NCBI GenBank assembly: GCA_942491465.1 | Contig: CALOBA010000073.1 | Span: 62,001 to 126,000, forward strand | DNA from: CALOBA01 sp942491465 | GTDB taxonomy: Bacteria; Pseudomonadota; Gammaproteobacteria; Chromatiales; Chromatiaceae | Direction of reading: 5' to 3' | Length of the DNA: 64,000 nt | Part shown: positions 45,194 through 52,754 of the stretch, piece after piece | Position numbering within the stretch: position 1 is the stretch's first letter | Layout of the letters: every line of letters begins with the position of its first letter | Notes under the pieces: generated by a model | What the model was told of the DNA's origin: nothing | Databases searched by the model: none | Seen by the model: the letters and a program-made list of their open reading frames with translations, nothing else | Position numbers and translations under genes: made by a program

Positions 45194-45441
45194 TGCAGAT
45201 TCCGCGCGTCAAAACAGTTGAAGCAATCCCAGGTCACATCCTGGTCGTGTCGTTCACCGACGGCACCCGAAAATGTTACAACGTCGGCCCACTGACGAAG
45301 CGCGAAATGTTCGCCCCCTTGAAAGACGAAGCTTTCTTCAGGAATGTTCAGGTGGAAAGCGGCGGTTACGCGGTGTCGTGGAGTTGTGATATCGACATCA
45401 GCGAGCATGAGCTATGGCAACACGGCAAACTAATGCCCTAA
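45193..45441 (+). CDS. DUF2442 domain protein (cassette gene)
   Basis: 82 residues from ATG 45193: MQIPRVKTVEAIPGHILVV then FTDGTRKCYNVGPL and NVQVESGGYAVSW, the DUF2442 pattern. The family is an antitoxin-like partner in DUF4160/DUF2442 modules. It overlaps the truncated upstream ORF at TGATG. Its stop overlaps the 5' core of attC site 10. Confidence 0.7.
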   Translation: MQIPRVKTVEAIPGHILVVSFTDGTRKCYNVGPLTKREMFAPLKDEAFFRNVQVESGGYAVSWSCDIDISEHELWQHGKLMP

Positions 45442-45501
45442 CTTGCGCACAAGCCCGACCCCTGGCCAGCAGCAAGCGTCGGGCTGTGCTGAACGTTATG
45501 C
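45436..45501 (+). other. attC-like site 10 (best match)
   Basis: 66 bp, CCCTAAC to GTTATGC. Arms GCACAAGCCCGAC (45448-45459 region) and GTCGGGCTGTGC (45478-45489) pair with one unpaired base, as true attC stems do. A central TGGCCAGC occurs in the loop. Confidence 0.75.
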
Positions 45502-45589
45502 CTCAAGAACAATCTGCCCATTAGAAGAATAGGGCACTAAATGATATCTAGTAAAGGTTCAGAAATAAGTTAAACGACTTATCAAGAGA

Positions 45590-46788
45590 ACCCGTTCGCG
45601 TCAATCACGTAGTTCCACTGCCCGAGAACCTCATCATGACGAATGAATCGGTCCTTGATATCGCGGAACGTGTCGGAGCATTTACGGGTACCGTTATCAT
45701 ATGTCTTATCAAGAAATGTGCGCGGTGACAGCCGTAGACCGGTTTGCGTGCGGACATTCTCAACCGTTTCCAGAGCGGTCTTGGGGAGAATCGAGCATCT
45801 TTACTTGCCGCTCCATGCATTTACGCTCGACCTGGCTGAAGAGACGGTGTTCGATCGGATTCCACTTCGAGAGGTATAGGGGCGGATGGTGCGCGATACG
45901 CACGCGCACAAACTGGCGTCGATCGAGATGCTGGGTGAGCTCGATTCCATGTCCTCCTTGAAACGCAGGGAGCGGGCCGCCGTTGGCTCCGCCGCAGTCG
46001 GCCAGCAGGATCGCCTCGGTGGCACCGGGGTACATTGCACCGAAGAGAACCTTACCCAAGACAAGGCGATGGCGTCGCAAACGAAGGCGCTGTTTTCCGC
46101 GAGGTGCCCAGGGTGATGAACCCTGCGTTCTTGGCATGCACATCGTAGACGTCCGTGAGAGCAACCAGGCGGCCTTCGGCGAGGTGGCTGGAAATCGTGG
46201 TCGTACACCGCCTGCGAAGGGCGGGTCAGTGGACGCACTGCCGGTCGGTGCAAGGTGCCGAACGCGGTTCTTTTTCTTCGTGTCGATGGACAGCACGGGG
46301 ATACCGCGTCGAGCATGCCAAGCGGCGCAAAGGCCTGGGCAAAATGTGACGAAACTGTCGGTCACGCTCGTGCGGGTCGACCTGCCCAGTGATCAACTGC
46401 TCTGCACAGCGCCCGGCGACGAAAGCCGGCCCGATCGAGCAAGTCGGCGGCGGTATTGCGACTGACCTCAATGCTCGTGCTCTCAAGCAGCCGCTGCGCC
46501 AACTTCTACCATGGCTTGAGATCTGTCCAGCAGCACGCGCTCATCAGTCGGACTGCCAGCACTGTGCGCGTCGAGAACCTCTTGCAGAACCGACCTCAGC
46601 ATCGGATTGCGTTCGGTGATCGGCGGTCGACCGCCTTTCCGCGCCGGCGCACTCGCGCGGCGTCCCTCCGCTCGGGGGCGTTTCGGGTCATCCGGATCGT
46701 CGTCGCCCACCTGCTCGAGTTTCCGTATCCCGGTGTGGATCGTACGACGACTCATCCCGAGCACCCGGGCGACATAGGCTGCGCCCAT
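45590..46788 (-). pseudogene. ISAzo13-like transposase, multiply frameshifted
   Basis: Parts lie in several minus-strand frames. AAYVARVLGMSRRTIHTG, DRQFRHI, PVLSIDTKKKNRVR (first Asp), HDF-type segments, ILLADCGGANGGPL (second Asp), LSKWNPIEHRLFS (Glu) and a C-terminal part RDIKDRFIRHDEVLGQWNYV near 45600 give the ISAzo13/DDE order. No single frame is intact. It probably inserted in the array after attC site 10 and then decayed. Confidence 0.6.
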
Positions 46789-47111
46789 AACCGATCTTTT
46801 TCAACGACTCGACTGCGGCATAACGGCGCCGATGATCTTCCGGCAACGAGCTGCAGGCAGTACATGTGCATCGCCCTCATGGTCTGCGTCGTAACCTCGG
46901 AAATTCGTTCATGCCAACATTGCGCTCCAACCAAAGGGTGGCACGGATGCTCGCTCAGTAAAAAAAACAAACGCAAATTTCACTACAGTTCTGGAGCCTT
47001 TCCTGCCGGAGAAATCACATCAGGTGAAAGTCGTTTTAGTTGTTAGGTGAACCGTTACCTATTGATAATTTCGGCCCTGATCATCGTTCCGGTCACCTGG
47101 GCGGGGTTGGG

Positions 47112-47174
47112 CCTTGCGCGTAGTGAGGCCATCCTCTGAGACTAGTCAGGGCTGGAAGCCCTGACTACGCAAGG
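47112..47174. repeat. Nested palindromic element
   Basis: Outer arms CCTTGCG / CGCAAGG enclose a perfect 11-bp hairpin TAGTCAGGGCT-GGA-AGCCCTGACTA at 47143-47167. It has the look of a small REP-like repeat in the 500-bp gap before the methylase fragment; nothing else is recognised in that gap. Confidence 0.6.
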
Positions 47175-47176
47175 CG

Positions 47177-48025
47177 TTGCGACTGCCTGGCCGGAATGAT
47201 GGAGGAACACCTCGCTGCTGGACTTTGAAAAATATCATTTACAGCAAGACGGGCCTTGATCATCGTTTGGTCCAAAACTTGCGGGCGGTGAGCTTTAAGG
47301 TTTTTACTTTCATAAAACACTTTTATAAATCTCCGAAGATCTGCGGGGCGGTGAGAAGGGACGATCGTCGCCGATTTCAACAACTTCTAAGTGTCGACGT
47401 CACCAAGCAGACTATCAGCTATCCCGAGTCTGATGGGCTAGTCGTCAACGAACGCCAGACCTGCAACTTCTCGGCGAATGAAAACTTTGTAGTTTTTGAG
47501 TGCGCCCTTCGGCTGCTGGAAAAAGGCTACAAACCCGAACACATCGAGCTGGAACCGAAATGGAAGCTGGGGCGCGGGGCCAGCGGTGGTCGTGCCGATA
47601 TTCTGGTCAAGGACAATTTCGGCAACCCGCTGCTGATTATCGAGTGCAAGACTGCGGGTACGGAATTTAATAAGGCATGGAATAAAACGCAGCAAGCTGG
47701 CGACCAGCTATTCAGTTACGCCCAGCATATCAGCGAGACGCAGTTTCTATGCCTCTACGCCTCTGATTTTGAAAGCGCCGAGCTAAGCTACCAGAGCCAT
47801 ATCATCGCCCACCGCGATAACGATCAGTATCTGCTTGCGAATCCGCTACTCAAAACCTTCCGCAGCGTCACCGATGTTAAGGAGCGCTTCGCAGTCTGGC
47901 GCGACACCTACAAGCTCGATTTCACTACCAAGGGGATCTTCGAGGACAATATCCAGCCCTACCAGATTGGCAAGGACAAGTATTCCCTCGCCGACCTGCA
48001 CGCCATTTCCGCCTCGACAAGAGCG
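47177..48025 (+). pseudogene. N-terminal part of a type I-like restriction/methylase protein, interrupted
   Basis: About 280 residues. From about 47385 the frame reads LSVDVTKQTISYPESDGL, FVVFECALRLLEKGYKPEHI, GGRADILVKD then PLLIIECKTAGTEFNKA and QLFSYAQHISETQFLCLYAS. This is a nuclease-like N-terminal domain (HSDR_N type, D...ECK) found in large methylase-endonuclease proteins. The sequence stops at SLADLHAISAS where RAYT element copy 3 begins, so the methylase half is absent here. The true start is not certain. Confidence 0.6.
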
Positions 48026-48676
48026 AGGTCGGGCCACGCTAACGAACTGAATCTCCTTCAATTGCCTGCCAAACACAGCTGTTGTCGACCGTTAGCGGGT
48101 CGTTTTCACGGCAAGAATGCCCCCCGTAGGAGGCTTTGGGCTCTCGGAGCATATGGTGCCCATCCCCCTCCTGAATGCGCCGCCCCCTCGCGCGCGCCCA
48201 GCTTCTCCAAGACGTCGCCCACGAACCCTTCACCGCCAACCGCAAGTGCTTGTGTCCATTCCGGCCGACCGACATTCCAGGGACTGTTCATAGTCTCCTC
48301 AACCCGGTCCCGGTCCCGGTCCCGGTCCCGGTCCCGGTCCCGGCGGCGTGCGACAAGCTCCGCGTCGGCTCCGGCACCGCAACATGCGAGCAGTCTGTCG
48401 TTGAGGACTGCGAACCCGAAGCGCCTCCGCGCCTCGAACAACCACTGCAACCATCGCGCACGGTCGCGCGGGAATTTCAGAAGAAACCCCCGCTTGTGGT
48501 AGCGGTGGGTGATGCCGGATGTGCCCCGGAATGTGATGCCGATTCGCTTTCGCCATGGATCGCCCTCTCAATTAAGAGTGCCCATTTCGTGTTGGAAATC
48601 GCGGTTCTAAGCAGCACTAGCTTTCCTGGCTGCGGGGTTTTGCGATAAAAAACATGAATTTGCAATGGTCCGACCC
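48026..48676 (-). mobile_element. RAYT-derived non-autonomous element, copy 3
   Basis: 651 bp with ends GGTCGGGCCA (one change) and TGGTCCGACCC. It has seven hexamer units and the same core deletion as the other copies, with the RAYT start at 48556. It disrupts the methylase gene at 48025 and lies 54 bases left of the duplicated lolC/E segment. Confidence 0.85.
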
Positions 48677-48730
48677 CAGTTTGGATAGGCGGCAAAAAAC
48701 TCTCGCGTCCGGGCGCGATGATTTGGATCA

Positions 48731-48830
48731 GCCGTTTCGCCCGCGTGTAGCGCAGGCCGACGTAGAGGGGGGAAGGGGTGAAACATGGCGCGCGTTTAGA
48801 CCACGTTCGCGCCGCGGCAGAAAGGGCAAA
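48731..48830 (+). repeat. Right copy of the 99-bp lolC/E-start repeat
   Basis: Same orientation as 32300-32398 with two small changes. It keeps the ATG and the first codons of lolC/E on the minus strand up to YTRAKR, then diverges. The downstream genes are T6SS-type. It marks the right edge of the island. Confidence 0.95.
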
Positions 48831-48917
48831 GCCGGTTTGCGCATTGTCTTTGTGCGCTCGGCGCAATATTGTTGCCGCCACCGCCCTGCGGATGAGCCAT
48901 CGACGAGGACCGAACCG

Positions 48918-49511
48918 ATGATCCACCCACTCGACGCCGAACCGACCTCGGCACGGACCGACCCGCTGCCGCTGATCGCCATGCTGCAACAGGCCCCCGA
49001 GCCGGTCTACGCCCTGCTCGACGGCGCCCGCGATGACGAGATACCGGCGCTGCTGCGCACCGCCGGCAGCATACCGATCCCGCTGTTGCACGACACCAAG
49101 GCCGCGGACCTGGCCGACTACGGGGCGCAGCTGGTCGCCTTGCAGGGCCGCCCGGCGCTGATCGACCACCTGATCCATCGCGGCTGGGGCCGTAGCTGGG
49201 GCATCTACCTGTCCAGCCCGGCAACCGCCGCCGATCTGGCGGCACACCTGCGCGGGCACTGCTGGACCGAGGCCCCGGACGGGCGCCACCTGTACTATCG
49301 CTTCTACGACCCGCGGGTGCTGCGCACCGCGCTGCCGGCCATGTCTCCCGCCGGGCTCGACGCCTTCCTGGGGCCTGTGACGGTGCTCTGGCTGGAGGCC
49401 GCCGAGCCCGCCGAGATCGACTGCTGGCGGCGTGATGGGGCCGGCGTCGTGCATCGGCGCCGGCGGGTGAACATTCCCGATCGGCCCGCTGCGCCGTTCC
49501 CTGCGGACTAG
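48918..49511 (+). CDS. DUF4123 T6SS effector adaptor
   Basis: 197 residues from ATG 48918. YALLDGARDDEIPALLRTAG with WGIYLSSPATAADLAAHLRG and HLYYRFYDPRVLRTALPAM is the DUF4123 pattern. Such proteins (Tap/Tec chaperones) help load effectors on VgrG or PAAR tips. It is divergent from the cargo operon that follows at 49697, and it is the only adaptor in the window. Confidence 0.75.
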   Translation: MIHPLDAEPTSARTDPLPLIAMLQQAPEPVYALLDGARDDEIPALLRTAGSIPIPLLHDTKAADLADYGAQLVALQGRPALIDHLIHRGWGRSWGIYLSSPATAADLAAHLRGHCWTEAPDGRHLYYRFYDPRVLRTALPAMSPAGLDAFLGPVTVLWLEAAEPAEIDCWRRDGAGVVHRRRRVNIPDRPAAPFPAD

Positions 49512-49696
49512 CCCGAGCGCCGTCTATTTGGCCCGTTATGCCGTCAGCGGCTGCGCCTCGACGGGCTGATGAAGACGCGGCATCGCGGCTGAAAGTCGCT
49601 CCCGCAACGACCCGCGAAGCGGCTTGCAGCCAGGACCGGGAATGGACGGAAATGCCTCGGCACGACAGTGTTCCGGCAATCTGGACAGCGCGGGCG

Positions 49697-50212
49697 TCAG
49701 CGTGCGATGTCGTTGCGCGTGACCGGTCGCGTCGGCGGCTGTTCCATCCCGTGGGCGATGCGCGCGACCCGCACGACCCAGTGCATGGTCCAGGTCGCGG
49801 CCAGATTCATCAGCTCCTCCATATCCCGGCGCAGTTCCCGCGGGCGCGTGGTGGCCACAGGGAACGCCTTGGCCAGGAACAGCATCCCGCGCCCCCGATC
49901 GGCCTGCTCGTCGATGATGAAATGTCCGCCGCCGCGCTCGAACATACCGCCGATGGCCGGGTCGTTCAGGGCGCGGAGGTTCTTCTCGACGCTCTCACGG
50001 CGCTGCGCCCCGCCGGTGTCCAGTCTCAGCTTGGCGACATAGGCGCGGCCGATCAGGCTGTGGCTGGCCGGGTCGTAGCGAAACCCCACCTCGCCGAAGG
50101 AGCGATCGCCGTTCGCGTCCAACTGGGCATCATCGACGCCGAGGAAGCGTCCGAAGCCCGCAACCAGGGCGTCGGCGCGCTCGCGCGGCGAGTTCATGGT
50201 CGGATCGGTCAT
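49697..50212 (-). CDS. Putative lipoprotein, candidate immunity protein (5' end frameshifted)
   Basis: 171 residues from ATG 50212 (MTDPTMNSPRERADALVAG). In-frame upstream sequence reads IILLLGLCLLGGCFSGG, a lipobox signal peptide, but no start codon is in that frame. An ATG at 50301 overlapping the lipase stop (ATGA) would fit after a 1-base shift near 50265-50290. The mature part is unrecognised. Lipase effectors of T6SS are often paired with periplasmic lipoprotein immunity proteins, and its position right after the lipase gene fits that. Confidence 0.5.
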   Translation of the reverse strand: MTDPTMNSPRERADALVAGFGRFLGVDDAQLDANGDRSFGEVGFRYDPASHSLIGRAYVAKLRLDTGGAQRRESVEKNLRALNDPAIGGMFERGGGHFIIDEQADRGRGMLFLAKAFPVATTRPRELRRDMEELMNLAATWTMHWVVRVARIAHGMEQPPTRPVTRNDIAR

Positions 50213-50297
50213 GTCTGCCCCTCCACTGAAACAGCCGCCGAGCAGGCATAGGCCCAGCAGCAGGATGATGCGCGCCGCGCGCGCCGCCGTGCGGCAT

Positions 50298-51713
50298 TCA
50301 TGGGCAGCCTCCGCCGTGCTGATGGCGCATGCGCAGATAGCTGTCCTCGACGCCGTGATTCGCCGCAAGGCTGGGCGCAACCTCCAGCATGGGATTGCGT
50401 ACCTCAAACGGGCGGTTGTCCGTCGGGTCGCCGGAGAAGCGGATGACGCTGGCGTTGCGACCGGCGCGCTCGCCGTCCTCGTCGCCGCGGTGGCCGAGGC
50501 CGAAGGCCGATGGTGTGGCATCGTTGACATGGACATAGTGCTCATAGGTTGGGCCATCCGGCCAGAACGGCGCGGCGGCGCCCATGCTGGTCACGCGCAC
50601 GTCCACCAGCGGTTCCGGGTAAAGGTCCGGCTGCATGCCCAGCGACGCCTGCGCGTCGTACAGGGCCAGGCTGGTCACCGCACCGCCCTGGCTGTGGGCG
50701 AATACCTCCGGCGAGCGCCCGGCGCTGATCTCGTCGTAGAGGTAGTCGCTGAGCTGGTCGACGGCGGGGTTGCGACCATCATGGGCGCGTGGCGCTCGGC
50801 CCTCGTTGGCGGCCTTGATCAGCCGCCGATCCTGGCCGGTCTGCACCGCATCGCCGAGGAAGCCCTCGGTGGCGTTGTAGATGCCGGTGACATTGCCGCA
50901 GGTCTGCTCAGCAATGGCGTGCAGGGTGCGGCAGTGGTCCTTGCGGGTGGTGTTGATACCGTTGACGTAGACGATATCTCGGGTCGGCTCGCCGGCCGCG
51001 CGGCGTTGCTCACAGCACGGGCTCTGCGACGGCGTTGTCCGCGAGCGCGCCTGCGCGGCGGTGGCATCTCCCGCCAGCGTCGTGCAGTTGCCGTCTTCGC
51101 CAGGGGCCATGAAGTGGCCGTCGGCGCCGACGTCGCTGTCGGCGTCTGGGCAGCAGTCCTGCTGGGAGCGATCCGGGCGCTTGCCGGTGAGCCACTCGCG
51201 CACCTTGTCGTAGGCGTTCTGCGCCCGCTCCGCGAGCGTGGCGATGCCATCGTGTGCCCGGGCCAACGCATCGAACCCCGCATCGGCAACGCTGCGCATC
51301 CCATCGCGCACCATGCCCTGGGTGGCGGCGATGGCCCGCTGCGTCATCGCCTTGCCCCACTCGTAGGCGTCGACGACCTTCTCCTTGCCCCATTGATAGG
51401 CTTCGACGGCCTTTTCCGCGGTCCATTCCGCGGCCTCCACCGCGCTATCCTTGCCCCATTCATAGGTCTCGACGGCGCGCTCCTTGCCCCAGTCGTAGGC
51501 GGCTTCGGCCGCATCCACCGTCGCATTGACCGCGTCCTTCGCTGCCCGCATCGCCGTCGCGGCGGTCTTCTTGGCAACCGCCTGGCTGTACTCAAAGGCC
51601 GCCTTGGACTGCTTGCCGACCCAGCGCGCCCCGGTCGCCACCGCGCTCGCCGCCTCCTTGGCCGTCTCGGTCGCCTGGTTCCATGCGTTCTTGAAGACGT
51701 CTCCCCAGGCCAT
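50298..51713 (-). CDS. T6SS lipase-like effector with 11-residue N-terminal repeats
   Basis: A 471-residue protein. The first 150 residues are alanine-rich helices with repeats such as AYDWGKERAVE, TYEWGKDSAVE, AYQWGKEKVVD and AYEWGKAM. The next part is rich in Cys and Asp. From about residue 245 an alpha/beta hydrolase fold follows (DIVYVNGINTT) with the nucleophile motif FAHSQGGAVTSL near 337 and later Asp/His candidates (HYVHVND). The order resembles Tle-type phospholipase effectors, which hydrolyse membrane lipids of rival cells. Substrate and toxicity are inferred. It lies 3 bases after the 119-residue gene upstream. Confidence 0.6.
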   Translation of the reverse strand: MAWGDVFKNAWNQATETAKEAASAVATGARWVGKQSKAAFEYSQAVAKKTAATAMRAAKDAVNATVDAAEAAYDWGKERAVETYEWGKDSAVEAAEWTAEKAVEAYQWGKEKVVDAYEWGKAMTQRAIAATQGMVRDGMRSVADAGFDALARAHDGIATLAERAQNAYDKVREWLTGKRPDRSQQDCCPDADSDVGADGHFMAPGEDGNCTTLAGDATAAQARSRTTPSQSPCCEQRRAAGEPTRDIVYVNGINTTRKDHCRTLHAIAEQTCGNVTGIYNATEGFLGDAVQTGQDRRLIKAANEGRAPRAHDGRNPAVDQLSDYLYDEISAGRSPEVFAHSQGGAVTSLALYDAQASLGMQPDLYPEPLVDVRVTSMGAAAPFWPDGPTYEHYVHVNDATPSAFGLGHRGDEDGERAGRNASVIRFSGDPTDNRPFEVRNPMLEVAPSLAANHGVEDSYLRMRHQHGGGCP

Positions 51714-51716
51714 GGT

Positions 51717-52076
51717 CTACCCCTCGCCCTGCAGCGCTTTGAACATCGTCAACGTCCACGCCTGCAGCCAGTCGCGCTTCTCGGCGCCGCTGTAGTCCTG
51801 CGACGCCAGCACCAGCTGCGCGGCCGGAAAGAACCCGTCGAAGTCCCGCCCGAGCTGCCAGGCCGTGACCACGTAGACGGCGATCTCATCCTCGTTCAGC
51901 AGACCATAGCCGCGGGCCTTCTCGATCTCCTCGGCGACGCCTTGGCGCAGTTCCGCCCCGGGGACTTCGGCGGTATCAGGGAAGCACTCCGCCAGCAACC
52001 GGAGCAGTCGCTCCAGGTAGATCTTCTCCGACTCGGCGTTGAGGGCGGCGAGCTGTTGTTCCGTTAATGTCAACAT
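51717..52076 (-). CDS. Small protein upstream of the lipase gene
   Basis: 119 residues from ATG 52076 (MLTLTEQQLAALNAESEKIY). Helical, acidic, with a GYGLLNEDEIAVYVVTAWQLG core. The family is not recognised by name, but this kind of protein often precedes T6SS lipase genes and may be a chaperone or adaptor. It is in the same operon as the lipase gene. Confidence 0.5.
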   Translation of the reverse strand: MLTLTEQQLAALNAESEKIYLERLLRLLAECFPDTAEVPGAELRQGVAEEIEKARGYGLLNEDEIAVYVVTAWQLGRDFDGFFPAAQLVLASQDYSGAEKRDWLQAWTLTMFKALQGEG

Positions 52077-52170
52077 GAGCGGGGGACTCCCAAAATATTG
52101 AAAAGTCTTCAGTAGTACCAATTGCCATCCCAGGGCTAAGTGCCATGCACTCTAGGACGAAAAATGAGCG

Positions 52171-52671
52171 TCAACCCTCGGCATCTGAACGAGCGAATAA
52201 CAGAAAGTTGTCTCCTCTGGCACCCATGCGCTTCGCAATGAACGTCGCTTCAGCCGCGGGAAATGCCAGGAATCTCTGGCCTGTGCTGGAGAAGTCCAAA
52301 AATACAGTCTCTTTGAATGGCTTTTCAGGGTGGTACTTGCGCCGAACCGTTTCCACGATCTTGCCGCCTTCTAGAAAGAGGATGAGGTCTTCAAACTCCT
52401 GTCGTCCCGGAATATCCACGCCGATATTAGCGGCAACTACCTGCGTTGCAGCGGTCATTTTGACGAACACGACACGATCCCATTGGAAGCTTGTTATTGT
52501 CGCGAGGTCGATCAGGCAACTAGACTTGTCAGGCGGGCATTTCTCACTCAATGCATCATAGAGATTTACAGTCATTGGTTTCCCAGTGCAGTTCATCAAC
52601 GCCCCAAGAGACAGGGCAAACACCAAGATACTGAACACTCGTGCCAAAGCGAAGAAATATCTCGTCGGCAT
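52171..52671 (-). CDS. Putative lipoprotein, candidate Rhs-toxin immunity protein
   Basis: 166 residues with an N-terminal hydrophobic segment and a lipobox-like LGALMNC. The mature part is soluble (SEKCPPDKSSCLIDLATI) with no known family. It starts 83 bases after the Rhs stop, the typical place for the cognate immunity gene. Assigned by position. Confidence 0.5.
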   Translation of the reverse strand: MPTRYFFALARVFSILVFALSLGALMNCTGKPMTVNLYDALSEKCPPDKSSCLIDLATITSFQWDRVVFVKMTAATQVVAANIGVDIPGRQEFEDLILFLEGGKIVETVRRKYHPEKPFKETVFLDFSSTGQRFLAFPAAEATFIAKRMGARGDNFLLFARSDAEG

Positions 52672-52754
52672 TCAGCAACGCTCCGAGTTTGTTTGTTCTT
52701 GCCGAACATTAAGGTAACCGTTTGGTTAGCGGTCTTGTCTTTCGCACATGCCAG

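Noticed and set aside
47042..47048. GTTAGGT as a further attC core
   Set aside because: It fits GTTRRRY, but no paired 5' core or stem arms were found within 150 bases.
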